A stretch of DNA of 34,824 bases, taken from the NCBI GenBank assembly GCA_964449135.1, contig CAYUXZ010000032.1, positions 1 to 34,824 on the forward strand, read 5' to 3'. Of this stretch, positions 8,137-15,848 are shown piece by piece; the stretch's first letter is position 1; every line of letters starts with the position of its first letter. This DNA comes from SZAS-103 sp964449135. Lineage in GTDB: Bacteria > Pseudomonadota > Gammaproteobacteria > Xanthomonadales > Xanthomonadaceae. The notes under the pieces are model-generated. The model did no database searches. It was not told the origin of the DNA and saw only the letters and a list, made by a program, of their open reading frames with translations. Position numbers and translations under genes: made by a program.

Positions 8137-8885
8137 CACGGCGTCAGCGCGGACAGCGCCATTCCGTCTGCATCCACGCGAAGCACCGAGCCCTGTTCGT
8201 ACCAGTCGCCGAGCACCACGCGCGTGCGCGGGATGCCGCCGACCGCGAATTGATGGATCGCGGGACGGTGGGTGTGGCCGTGGATCAGCGTCGCAATGCC
8301 GAAGCGTACGAGCGTGGATTCGACCGTGGCCTGCGCGACGTCCGTGATGTCCTCTCGCGGGCCTGCGTTGCTGTCATTCGGCCGCACGGCTTTCTGGTGC
8401 TCGATGCTTTTCGCGCGTGCGGCTTGCGCGAACGCGATGCGCGCGGCCAGCGGCTGCGCGAGCATCGCCGCCTGCCAGGCCGGTTCGCGGCTCTGCCGGC
8501 GGAACTGCTGATAGACCACGTCGCCGGTGCACAGCGCATCACCGTGCATCAGCAGGGTCGGTTTGCCGTAAAGGTTTATCACGCAGGGGTCGGGCAGGAT
8601 GCGCATCCCGCAACGCCGCGCGTATTCCGCGCCGAGCAGGAAGTCGCGATTGCCACGCAGGAAGAACGTCGGCACGCCGCCGCGCGTGAGCTCGGCCAAC
8701 GCATCGGCCACCGCTGCTCCCGCCGGTTGCGGATCATCGTCGCCGACCCAGTATTCGAACAGGTCGCCGAGGATGTACAGCGCGTCGGCGCCCACGGCTT
8801 CGTCGCGCAGGAAACGCAGGAACAGATCGAGCAGCGCCGGACGCGCGACGTCGAGGTGCAGGTCGGAAACGAAAAGCGTCGTCAT
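8136..8885 (-). CDS. lpxH: UDP-2,3-diacylglucosamine diphosphatase
   Basis: Hydrolyses UDP-2,3-diacylglucosamine to lipid X and UMP in lipid A synthesis at the inner face of the cytoplasmic membrane. 249 residues from ATG 8885, where MTTLFVSDLHLD begins the calcineurin-like domain; an open frame extends to 8936 but those residues overlap the preceding gene. Metal-binding motifs in order are SDLHL (Asp8, His10), LGDLFEYW, RGNRDF, HGDALC and HGHTHRP. No strong ribosome site is seen. The gap to the upstream cyclophilin gene is 25 bases. Presence of LpxH supports a Gram-negative gamma- or betaproteobacterium. Confidence 0.95.
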   Translation of the reverse strand: MTTLFVSDLHLDVARPALLDLFLRFLRDEAVGADALYILGDLFEYWVGDDDPQPAGAAVADALAELTRGGVPTFFLRGNRDFLLGAEYARRCGMRILPDPCVINLYGKPTLLMHGDALCTGDVVYQQFRRQSREPAWQAAMLAQPLAARIAFAQAARAKSIEHQKAVRPNDSNAGPREDITDVAQATVESTLVRFGIATLIHGHTHRPAIHQFAVGGIPRTRVVLGDWYEQGSVLRVDADGMALSALTP

Positions 8886-8910
8886 CGGCGCGTCGCGAAG
8901 AAGCGAACCG

Positions 8911-9642
8911 TCACTGCTCGACCGGCGGCAGCACATCCACGCGCTCGATCGTCACCGGCGTCGCCGGCACGTCGGAACTGAACTTGCCCTGCGGCTGCGT
9001 CTTCACGAGGCGGATCTTGTCCACGACGTTCATGCCTTCGACGACCTTGCCGAACACCGTGTAGCCCCAGGTGGTGTCGTCGGCGTCGGAAGTATAGTCG
9101 AAGCGCGGGTTGTCCACGAGGTTGATGAAGAACTCGGACGTCGCCGACGCGCGCGTGCGACCGCGCGCCGCGACGATGGTGCCGCGCTGGTTCGACAGGC
9201 CGTTGTTCGCCTCGCTCGGGATCGGCGGATGCGCAGGCTTCTTCTGCAGGTCCACGGTGTAGGCGCCGCCCTGGATCAGCAGGTCGTCTATGACGCGGTG
9301 GAACACGGTGCCGTTGTAGAAACCTTCCTTCGCGTAGGTGAGGAAGTTCTCGACCGTGCGCGGCGCCTTATCCGGATACAGCTCGATCACGATGTCGCCC
9401 ATGTTCGTGTGCAATGCCACGCGCGGGCCGGCCTGCAGCGCGACCGGCGCGTTCATCTCGGCTTGCGAGGGCTGCGGCATCGGCCCGTTCTCTTTCTGCT
9501 TCTTCTCGCCGTTCGTTGATGCGTTCGCCACAGCCGGCGTGCCCGCGGTCGCGCCGGCCTCCTTGTGCTTCTTGCAGCCGGGCAGGGACAGCACGACCAG
9601 CGCGGACAGGACCAGCAGCAGGACGAGGCGGCGCAGGGGCAT
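8911..9642 (-). CDS. Cyclophilin-type peptidyl-prolyl isomerase, probable lipoprotein
   Basis: 243 residues from ATG 9642, placed by a GGAGAT ribosome site and by the signal sequence MPLRRLVLLLVLSALVV ending in LPGC, a probable lipobox (Pro at -2 is not ideal). A Lys/Ala-rich linker runs to about residue 75. The cyclophilin domain follows: GDIVIELYPDKAPRTVENFL, FYNGTVFHRVI, IQGGAYT, SATSEFFINL and YTVFGKVVEGMNVVD. It catalyses proline isomerisation, here probably in the periplasm or on the outer membrane, and may aid folding of envelope proteins. The usual PPIase GTG/QGGD region reads QGGAY. It is first in an operon with lpxH and a hydrolase. Confidence 0.92.
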   Translation of the reverse strand: MPLRRLVLLLVLSALVVLSLPGCKKHKEAGATAGTPAVANASTNGEKKQKENGPMPQPSQAEMNAPVALQAGPRVALHTNMGDIVIELYPDKAPRTVENFLTYAKEGFYNGTVFHRVIDDLLIQGGAYTVDLQKKPAHPPIPSEANNGLSNQRGTIVAARGRTRASATSEFFINLVDNPRFDYTSDADDTTWGYTVFGKVVEGMNVVDKIRLVKTQPQGKFSSDVPATPVTIERVDVLPPVEQ

Positions 9643-9670
9643 TGAAATCTCCGCGAAATGGACCTGCGCC

Positions 9671-9676
9671 ATTGTA
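9671..9676 (-). promoter_or_regulatory. Candidate -10 box for the cyclophilin-lpxH operon
   Basis: TACAAT on the minus strand, 5 of 6 matches to TATAAT, 29 bases upstream of the cyclophilin start. No clear -35 partner is visible. Confidence 0.3.
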
Positions 9677-9720
9677 TCGGGACGGCGCGATCAGCGTCCG
9701 CCCACGACGCTGCCGGCCGT

Positions 9721-9875
9721 GGTGACAAGCCCATGCGTGCGGAGTAGGGTATGCGGCGCGAGGGCGCACGCCGGACAGCAGGCAGAGACAACAAGAACGA
9801 TCCGGCCGCAGCGTTTCGTCAACTCGATCCGGCATCCGTGCCGGTCGTCAACACGGACGTCAACAGGGGGACAAC
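9721..9875 (+). repeat. Leader block of kelch gene 1, copy 1 of a direct repeat
   Basis: About 155 bases that align with 11403-11558 upstream of the second kelch gene. The most conserved parts are an early block around GCGGAGTAGGGT and a late block at 9841-9870 that is identical over 30 bases. The late block contains CGTCAAC twice, 12 bases apart, and ends in the AGGGGG ribosome site (9865-9870). Any promoter of the gene must be in or near this block, but no clear -35/-10 pair was found. Confidence 0.8.
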
Positions 9876-11330
9876 ATGAATCGTTCGGGCTTCGCCGCCA
9901 GCGCATTGCTGCGCGGTTTGATTTTCTCGATCCTGCTCGCGTGCGCCGGCCAGGCCGCGGCGCAGGCGTGGACGCAGCTCTCTCCGACCGGCGGGCCGCC
10001 TGCCGCGAGGGCTCAGCAAAACGGCGTATTCAGCACGACCAACAACCGGTTCATTGTGTTCGGCGGCTTCGACGGCAGCTGCTCGAACTACAACGACACT
10101 TGGGTGCTGAGCAATGCCGACGGCACCGGCGGCACGCCGGCTTGGACGCAGCTTTCGCCGACCGGCGGGCCGCCCGCGGCGCGCGAAGGCCACATGACGG
10201 CGTACAACCCCAACAGCAACACGTTGGTCACGTACGGGGCCTACAACTGCGGAAGCCTGCTGGGCGACGTGTGGACGCTCAGCAACGCCGACGGCACCGG
10301 CGGCACGCCCGTCTGGTCGCAGTTGTCGCCGACCGGCGGCGGACCGGGCGCGCGCGGATTTGCCACGACGGTCTTTGCGCCCGCGAGCGACAGCCTGATC
10401 GTGTTCGGCGGCTACAACGGCGGGATTCTCGGCGATGTCTGGGTGCTCAGCCACGGCGACGGCAACGGCGGCACGCCCGCGTGGACGCAGTTGTCGCCCA
10501 CCGGCTCCGGGCCGGCTCGGGCCGAGCATTCGGCCGTATATGACGCCGGCAGCAACAGCATGATCGTGTTCGGCGGTATCGACGGCAGCTTCTACCGCCA
10601 AAACGACGTGTGGGTGCTCAGCCATGCCGACGGCAGCGGCGGCACGCCCGCGTGGACACAACTGGCGCCGACCGGCACGGCTCCATCCGCGCGAGTCGTC
10701 CAGTCGGCCGTGTACGACCCGGTGAGCGGCGGCATGGTCGTGTTCGGGGGCGGGGACAACATCGGTTATCAGAACGACGTCTGGGTGCTCAGCCACGCCA
10801 ACGGCAGCGGCGGCACGCCTGCGTGGACGCAGTTGGCGCCGACCGGCGGGCCGCCAGCGGGTCGCTTTGGCCATGCTGCGGGCTACAACGCCGCCAGCAA
10901 TAGCATGACGATTTTTGGTGGTTTTAATAATAGCGGCCTGCTCAACGACACCTGGGTGCTGAGCAGCGCCAGCGGCGTGACGACGATTCCGGTCGGCATT
11001 GCGATCCGTCCGAACCGCGTGGGCAACACGATCAGCTTGGGCAGCACGATCACGGTGCCGGTGACGATCCTGTCGAGCGCGAACTTCGACGCGACCAAGC
11101 AGGTGAATCGTTCGTCGCTGACGTTCGGCCACAGCGGCAGCGAGCACAGCCTGGCGAGTTGCCAGAACCGCTACCTCGACGTCAACGGCGACGGACGCCT
11201 AGACCTGACCTGCACGTTCAACGTCTCGCAGACCGGCTTCGTGATCGGCGACAAGACCGGCTACCTGCAAGGCCTGACCACGGTCGGCAACTCGATCACT
11301 GGCAACGACGCGGTGAGCATCACCAAGTAA
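9876..11330 (+). CDS. Secreted six-repeat kelch-type beta-propeller protein (paralogue 1)
   Basis: 484 residues. Signal peptide MNRSGFAASALLRGLIFSIL with cleavage near AAAQ-A. Six repeats of about 57 residues follow (about 28-370), each starting AWTQLSPTGGPPAAR, with a central VFGG and ending NDVWVLSHADGSGGTP: the kelch pattern, predicted to close as a six-bladed propeller. The last about 115 residues are a separate domain: IPVGIAIRPN, VPVTILSSANFDATK, SLTFGHSGSEHSL, a calcium-loop-like DVNGDGRLDL, then FVIGDKTGYLQG. Similar C-terminal modules occur on secreted proteins of many bacteria. Ribosome site AGGGGG, spacing 5. It is 62-bp-repeat-like at DNA level because repeat blades are near identical in parts. 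Probably exported beyond the inner membrane; ligand and role unknown. Confidence 0.88.
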   Translation: MNRSGFAASALLRGLIFSILLACAGQAAAQAWTQLSPTGGPPAARAQQNGVFSTTNNRFIVFGGFDGSCSNYNDTWVLSNADGTGGTPAWTQLSPTGGPPAAREGHMTAYNPNSNTLVTYGAYNCGSLLGDVWTLSNADGTGGTPVWSQLSPTGGGPGARGFATTVFAPASDSLIVFGGYNGGILGDVWVLSHGDGNGGTPAWTQLSPTGSGPARAEHSAVYDAGSNSMIVFGGIDGSFYRQNDVWVLSHADGSGGTPAWTQLAPTGTAPSARVVQSAVYDPVSGGMVVFGGGDNIGYQNDVWVLSHANGSGGTPAWTQLAPTGGPPAGRFGHAAGYNAASNSMTIFGGFNNSGLLNDTWVLSSASGVTTIPVGIAIRPNRVGNTISLGSTITVPVTILSSANFDATKQVNRSSLTFGHSGSEHSLASCQNRYLDVNGDGRLDLTCTFNVSQTGFVIGDKTGYLQGLTTVGNSITGNDAVSITK

Positions 11331-11356
11331 CCGCGATCCGCCATCGCGCGACATCG

Positions 11357-11385
11357 AAGCGGCCGCCGAGTGCGGCCGCTTTTTT
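11357..11385 (+). terminator. Rho-independent terminator of kelch gene 1
   Basis: AAGCGGCCGC and GCGGCCGCTT pair around a five-base loop (CGAGT), followed by a T tract. It lies 26 bases after the stop codon. A nearly identical hairpin ends the second kelch gene. Confidence 0.88.
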
Positions 11386-11402
11386 GTGTGCAGGGCAAGA
11401 CG

Positions 11403-11558
11403 GATGACAAGACACGGCACGCGGAGTAGGGTGTGCGGCGCGAGGGCGTGTACCGGACGCCGAAAAGAACAAGCAAGAACGTCCGGCCTGCGTATATCGT
11501 GAACTCGATCGGACGGCTGCGCCGGTCGTCAACACGGACGTCAACAGGGGGAAATCCA
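11403..11558 (+). repeat. Leader block of kelch gene 2, copy 2 of the direct repeat
   Basis: Aligns with 9721-9875. The 30-base stretch 11522-11551, with two CGTCAAC motifs and the AGGGGG ribosome site, is identical in the two copies, while the middle third has drifted. This shows that the duplication included the leader, and that the end next to the start codon is held more tightly. Confidence 0.8.
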
Positions 11559-13025
11559 ATGAATCGCATGGGCTTCACCGCCAGCGCGCTGCTGCGCGGT
11601 TTCGTTTGCGTGATCGCCATCGCGTGCGCCGGCACGGCCACCGCACAGGCTTGGACGCAACTCAGCCCCACCGGCGGGCCGCCGTTCGCGCGCGAAGGGT
11701 CCACCGCCGTCTACGACGCCGCCGGCAACAACATGATCGTGTTCGGGGGATACGCGTTCAGCAGCGGCTATGCAAACGATGTCTGGGTGCTCAGCCACGC
11801 CAACGGCAGCGGCGGCGCCCCCGCCTGGTCACTGCTCTCCACAAGCGGCGGGCCACCGTCGGCACGCTACGTCCACACCGCCGTGTACGACGCCGCCGGC
11901 AACAACCTGATCGTGTTCGGGGGATGCTCCAGTAGCGTATGCCCCATGAACGATGTCTGGGTGCTCAGCAACGCCAATGGCAGCGGCGGCACGCCGACGT
12001 GGACGAAACTTTCGCCGAGCGGCGGGCCGCCAGCCGCTCGTGATGAACATACCGCCGTATACGACGCCACCGGCAACAACATGATCGTGTTCGGGGGATG
12101 CTCCAATAGCGGGGGGTGTCCCCTGAACGATGTCTGGGTGCTCAGCCACGCCAACGGCAGCGGCGGCACGCCGACGTGGACGCAACTGTCGCCGGGAGGA
12201 CTGGTCGGCTTGTACCTCGGACACACCGCCGTATACGACGACGCCGGCAACAACATGATCATGTTCGGGGGCATCGACAATTTTGGGGATATTTTGAACA
12301 GTGTTTGGGTGCTCAGCCACGCCAACGGCAGTGGCGGCACGCCCGCGTGGACGCAACTGTCGCCGAGCGGCGGGCCACCGGCCGGACGCTCCGGCCACAC
12401 CGCCGTGTACGATGCTGCCAGCAACAACATGATTGTCTTCGCGGGCGAAACCTCAACATGGTTCGTCAACGATGTCTGGGTGCTCAGCCACGCCAACGGC
12501 AGCGGCGGTACACCGAGGTGGACGCAACTGGCGCCGACCGGCGGACCGCCGGCCGTGCGCGACCAACACACAGCCGTGTACGACGCCGCCGGGAACAACA
12601 TGGTCGTGTTCGGTGGCTACGACAACAGCACCTTCAAGAACGACACATGGGTGCTGAGCAACGCCAGCCCGCCGAACAACATCCCGGTCGGCATCGCGAT
12701 CCGCCCGAACCGCACAGGCAACACGATCAGCCTCAGCAATACGCCCACGGTGCCTGTGGCGATCCTGTCAAGCGCGAACTTCGATGCGACCAAGCAGGTC
12801 GTTCGCACTTCGCTGACCTTCGGCCACAGCGGAACCGAGCACAGCCTGGTGGGTTGCTCCAGCCGCTACCTCGACGTGAACGCAGACGGCCTGCCCGATC
12901 TGACCTGCACGTTCAACGTCTCGCAGACCGGATTCCAGATCGGCGACAAGACCGGCTATCTGCAGGGCATGACGACGGTCGGCAATTCGATCAGCGGCAA
13001 CGACGTGGTGAACATCGTCAAGTAA
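11559..13025 (+). CDS. Secreted six-repeat kelch-type beta-propeller protein (paralogue 2)
   Basis: 488 residues from ATG 11559, placed by AGGGGG and by homology to paralogue 1; an open frame extends to 11433 but covers the leader repeat. Signal peptide MNRMGFTASALLRGFVCVIA, cut near ATAQ-A. Six blades of about 57 residues, more uniform than in paralogue 1: each has HTAVYDAAGNNMIVFGG and NDVWVLSHANGSGG. Blades 2 and 3 carry extra cysteines (GGCSSSVCP, GGCSNSGGCP) that could form disulfides, and blade 4 lacks the GGPP turn (SPGGLVGLYLGH). The C-terminal module is conserved, with DVNADGLPDLTC in place of DVNGDGRLDLTC. Same orientation and own terminator, so it is probably transcribed separately. 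Confidence 0.88.
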   Translation: MNRMGFTASALLRGFVCVIAIACAGTATAQAWTQLSPTGGPPFAREGSTAVYDAAGNNMIVFGGYAFSSGYANDVWVLSHANGSGGAPAWSLLSTSGGPPSARYVHTAVYDAAGNNLIVFGGCSSSVCPMNDVWVLSNANGSGGTPTWTKLSPSGGPPAARDEHTAVYDATGNNMIVFGGCSNSGGCPLNDVWVLSHANGSGGTPTWTQLSPGGLVGLYLGHTAVYDDAGNNMIMFGGIDNFGDILNSVWVLSHANGSGGTPAWTQLSPSGGPPAGRSGHTAVYDAASNNMIVFAGETSTWFVNDVWVLSHANGSGGTPRWTQLAPTGGPPAVRDQHTAVYDAAGNNMVVFGGYDNSTFKNDTWVLSNASPPNNIPVGIAIRPNRTGNTISLSNTPTVPVAILSSANFDATKQVVRTSLTFGHSGTEHSLVGCSSRYLDVNADGLPDLTCTFNVSQTGFQIGDKTGYLQGMTTVGNSISGNDVVNIVK

Positions 13026-13049
13026 GCACGCTCGCCACCGCGCGACACC

Positions 13050-13082
13050 GAAGCGGCCGCCACGTGCGGCCGCTTCGTTTTT
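13050..13082 (+). terminator. Rho-independent terminator of kelch gene 2
   Basis: GAAGCGGCCGC and GCGGCCGCTTC pair around a five-base loop (CACGT), followed by GTTTTT. It is the duplicate of the hairpin at 11357-11385. Confidence 0.87.
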
Positions 13083-13130
13083 CGCTGGTTCGTGCGAAAA
13101 TCGGCATCTGTTTCTCAAAGTCGCACGTCC

Positions 13131-14537
13131 ATGGCCTGCCGCACCCGTTTCGCCCCCAGTCCCACCGGCTACCTGCACATCGGCGGCGCGCGCACCGCGC
13201 TGTACTGCTGGCTGGAGGCGCGCCATCGCGGCGGCGATTTCATCCTGCGCATCGAGGACACCGACCGCGAGCGCTCCACCGACGCGGCGGTGCAGGCGAT
13301 CCTCGACGGCATGGACTGGCTGGGCCTGGACCACGACGAGGGCCCGATCTTCCAGACCCAGCGCATGCAGCGCTACCAGCAGGTCGCTTCCGAACTGCAG
13401 CAGGCGGGCAAGGCGTATTACGCCTACGAGTCGAAGGAAGAACTCGATGCGATGCGCGCCGCGGCGATGGAAAAGCACGAGAAGCCGCGCTACGACGGCC
13501 GCGCGCGCGACCTGAACCTGCCGCATCGCAACGATCCCAACCGCGTGCTGCGTTTCCGCAATCCGCAAGGCGGCAGCGTCGTGTTCGAGGACAAGGTCAA
13601 GGGCCGCATCGAGTGGGCGAACGCCGAGCTCGACGATTTCGTGCTGGTCCGTTCCGACGATTTCCCGACCTACAACTTCGCGGTGGTCGTGGACGACATA
13701 GACATGCGCATCACCGAAGTGATCCGCGGCGACGACCACGTCAACAACACACCGCGCCAGATCAACGTCTACGCGGCGCTCGGCGTCGCGCCGCCGGTGT
13801 TCGCGCACCTGCCGATGATCCTGGGTAGCGATGGGCAGAAGCTGTCCAAGCGCCATGGCGCGGTCGGCGTGATGCAGTACCGCGATGACGGCTATCTGCC
13901 GCACGCAGTGCTCAACTACCTTGTCCGTTTGGGTTGGTCGCACGGCGACCGGGAGATCTTCTCGATCGCGCAGATGATCGAGCTGTTCGACATCGCCGAC
14001 GTCAACCACAGCGCCTCGCGTTTCGACACCGAGAAGCTGCGCTGGCTCAACCAGCAGTACCTCAAGAACGACGATCCCGCCGAAGTCGCGAAACACTTGG
14101 ATTGGCATCTGCGCCACGCCGGCTACGACCTCGCGAGGGGTCCGGCCGCGACGGATATCGTGATCGCGTTGCGCGACCGCGTGCACACGCTGAAGGAGAT
14201 GGCCGAACGCGCGAAGGTCTGGTTCGAGCCGCTGCGCGACTACGACGACGCAGCGGTCGCCAAGCACCTCACCGACGCCGCGGTCGCGCCGCTGCAGTCG
14301 GTGCGCGAACGCCTTGCCGACGCGCCGAACTGGACGCCCGAAGGCGTGCACGCCGCGCTCGCGCACACCGCGGAGTCGCTGGGCCTGGGCATGGGCAAGA
14401 TCGCGCAGCCGCTGCGCGTGGCGATCACCGGCACTCAGGTCTCTCCGTCGATCGAGCACACCGTCTATCTGGCCGGGCGCGACGAGGCGCTGGAACGCAT
14501 CGATGCGGCGCTGGAACGCATCGCCCGCCGCGCTTGA
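13131..14537 (+). CDS. gltX: Glutamyl-tRNA synthetase
   Basis: Class I synthetase that charges tRNA-Glu. 468 residues from ATG 13131, where the family start TRFAPSPTGYLHIGGARTALY follows at once. The HIGH-type motif is HIGG at about residues 16-19 and KLSKR is at 237-241 (GQKLSKRHGAVGV). EDTDRERS and the C-terminal anticodon-binding domain are also normal (AHTAESLGLGMGKIAQPLRVAITG). The length is that of the canonical discriminating or non-discriminating bacterial enzyme; the sequence alone does not tell which. zur begins 14 bases after the stop, so the two may be co-transcribed. Confidence 0.97.
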   Translation: MACRTRFAPSPTGYLHIGGARTALYCWLEARHRGGDFILRIEDTDRERSTDAAVQAILDGMDWLGLDHDEGPIFQTQRMQRYQQVASELQQAGKAYYAYESKEELDAMRAAAMEKHEKPRYDGRARDLNLPHRNDPNRVLRFRNPQGGSVVFEDKVKGRIEWANAELDDFVLVRSDDFPTYNFAVVVDDIDMRITEVIRGDDHVNNTPRQINVYAALGVAPPVFAHLPMILGSDGQKLSKRHGAVGVMQYRDDGYLPHAVLNYLVRLGWSHGDREIFSIAQMIELFDIADVNHSASRFDTEKLRWLNQQYLKNDDPAEVAKHLDWHLRHAGYDLARGPAATDIVIALRDRVHTLKEMAERAKVWFEPLRDYDDAAVAKHLTDAAVAPLQSVRERLADAPNWTPEGVHAALAHTAESLGLGMGKIAQPLRVAITGTQVSPSIEHTVYLAGRDEALERIDAALERIARRA

Positions 14538-14551
14538 GATACAGTGGCAGC

Positions 14552-15037
14552 ATGGCCCACGCGCCGACCTGCACCGATCCGAAGCACCACGTCCACGATG
14601 CGGGCGATTATGTGCGCGAGGTCGAAAAGGCCTGCGCCGAACGCGGCCTGCGACTGACCCCGTTGCGCGCCGACGTGTTGCGGCTGGTCGCGAATTCGAA
14701 GCGGCCGGTGAAGGCCTACGACCTGCTCGATCGCATCCGTGAATCCAAGGCCGCGTCGGCGCCGCCGACGGTGTATCGCGCGCTGGATTTCCTGCTCGAG
14801 AACGGCTTCATCCACAAGCTCGAGTCCATCAACGCCTTCGTCGCCTGCCACCACCCGAGCGTGCGCCACACGGTGCCGTTCCTGATCTGCGACAACTGCC
14901 AGACGGCGATCGAGATGGAGGACGAGCGCATCGGCCGCTCGCTCGACGAGAAGGCGCGCGCGCTGGGCTTCATCCCGCAGTCGCAGACGCTGGAAGTGCA
15001 CGGTTTGTGCGCGAAGTGCGCCAAAGCCGCGCGCTGA
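14552..15037 (+). CDS. zur: Zinc uptake regulator, Fur family
   Basis: 161 residues. Dimeric repressor that binds DNA when loaded with zinc. The N-terminal winged helix includes GLRLTPLRADVLRLVANS and the recognition region APPTVYRALDFLLENGFIHK. The dimerisation domain has CHHPSVRHTVPFLICDNCQ with a CxxC pair and ends with HGLCAKC, giving the second cysteine pair of the structural zinc site. The FLIC...C and HGLC patterns fit Zur better than Fur. A histidine-rich start (KHHVH) may also bind metal. A probable Zur box lies just downstream, before the MerC-like gene, which supports this assignment. Confidence 0.93.
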   Translation: MAHAPTCTDPKHHVHDAGDYVREVEKACAERGLRLTPLRADVLRLVANSKRPVKAYDLLDRIRESKAASAPPTVYRALDFLLENGFIHKLESINAFVACHHPSVRHTVPFLICDNCQTAIEMEDERIGRSLDEKARALGFIPQSQTLEVHGLCAKCAKAAR

Positions 15038-15081
15038 ACCGCATTGTTTCGGATCGAATCTCGCAGACCGATGTTGTTGCG

Positions 15082-15104
15082 GGAATGTTATACTGTAGCA
15101 ATGG
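15082..15104 (+). promoter_or_regulatory. Probable Zur box overlapping promoter and start codon of the MerC-like gene
   Basis: The 23-base site is centred on 15093. The left half, GGAATGTTATA, matches 10 of 11 positions of the proteobacterial Zur half-site GAAATGTTATA as I recall it; the right half matches 6 of 11. It contains TATACT (15089-15094), a good -10 box, whose expected start site falls on or next to the A of the ATG at 15101. Zinc-bound Zur would thus cover the -10 box and block transcription. Confidence 0.7.
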
Positions 15105-15520
15105 CAGCCATCGTCCCCGTCGCTCCCCGCAAGCGTCGCGCATTGCTCGATCGGGTCGGTGCGACCGGGTCAATGCTCTGCGCTGTGCACTGCGCGGCGC
15201 TGCCGCTGTTGCTGGCGATCGCGCCGGCGATCGGCGCGGGGTTCGCCAACCATACGTTCGAGGTCGGCTTCATCGCGTTCGCGAGCCTGCTCGGGCTCAC
15301 CAGCCTGATCCTAGGTTATCGCCGGCACCGCGTCGGCCGCGCGCTTGCGCTGCTGGTGCCCGGCATCGCGCTGCTGTGGACCGCGGTGTTCGTCGAGCGC
15401 CTGCACGACAGCACGATCGCGCACGCGATCGCGATGGCCGTCGGCGGCACGCTGATCGCTTGCGCGCACCTGCTCAACCTGCGGCTTGCGCACGCCCATG
15501 CCGCGGACTGCGGCTGCTGA
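15101..15520 (+). CDS. MerC-domain membrane protein, probably Zur-regulated
   Basis: 139 residues from ATG 15101. Four hydrophobic segments. After a short basic N-terminus comes DRVGATGSMLCAVHCAALPL, the MerC pattern with a Cys and a His-Cys pair in the first membrane segment that could carry metal. The protein ends in HAHAADCGC, a metal-binding-like tail. MerC was named as a mercury transporter, but members next to zur and lacking mer genes are better seen as zinc-related. No mer genes are present here. Upstream ATG codons at 15071 and 15044 exist, but the Zur box and the -10 box favour 15101, which may be read from a leaderless mRNA. Confidence 0.8.
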   Translation: MAAIVPVAPRKRRALLDRVGATGSMLCAVHCAALPLLLAIAPAIGAGFANHTFEVGFIAFASLLGLTSLILGYRRHRVGRALALLVPGIALLWTAVFVERLHDSTIAHAIAMAVGGTLIACAHLLNLRLAHAHAADCGC

Positions 15521-15591
15521 GCGCGATCCGCCCCGGTCCGCCGACTTTGCTAGACTACGCGCCACTACACCACCGCAACGCAGGAACGAAC

Positions 15592-15798
15592 ATGGGCAAG
15601 GGCGACAAGAAGACTCCGAAGGGCAAGCGTTTCGCCGGCAGTTACGGCAACGCGCGTTCGCATGGCGGCAACAAGACTGCGCCGAAGGCCGCCGCAAAGC
15701 CAGCCGGCAAGACCGCCGTCGCCAAGTCCGCGGCCAAGCCCGCCGCGAAGGCGCCGGCCAAGACCGTCGCGAAGAGGGCGCCCGCCAAGAAGGCCTGA
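15592..15798 (+). CDS. 30S ribosomal protein THX with a long Ala/Lys-rich tail
   Basis: 68 residues from ATG 15592, with an AGGAA ribosome site. The first 25 residues, MGKGDKKTPKGKRFAGSYGN plus a short basic stretch, match the THX (bS31-type) family, a small peptide held in the head of the 30S subunit of Thermus. The remainder is a low-complexity tail of PAGK, AAKPAAK and APAKK repeats, like eukaryotic H1 or bacterial AlgP/HctB tails. The tail may bind RNA or DNA. Without the first 20 residues it would be called histone-like, so that is the alternative. A strong terminator follows. Confidence 0.78.
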   Translation: MGKGDKKTPKGKRFAGSYGNARSHGGNKTAPKAAAKPAGKTAVAKSAAKPAAKAPAKTVAKRAPAKKA

Positions 15799-15820
15799 TC
15801 CGTTCGCAATAATTCAACAA

Positions 15821-15848
15821 AAAACCCCGCCGAACGCGGGGTTTTTTT
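15821..15848 (+). terminator. Rho-independent terminator after the THX gene
   Basis: AAAACCCCGC and GCGGGGTTTT pair around CGAAC and end in seven T residues. The A tract on the left means it could also work from the minus strand. Confidence 0.92.

Noticed and set aside
12768..14459. A 563-codon minus-strand frame opposite gltX
   Set aside because: It overlaps gltX, which has full motifs and length. The product is rich in Arg, Val, Ala and His without a domain.
15082..15104. Mercury-resistance operon because of the MerC-like protein
   Set aside because: No merA, merP, merT or merR is near, and the gene sits behind zur with a Zur-type site.
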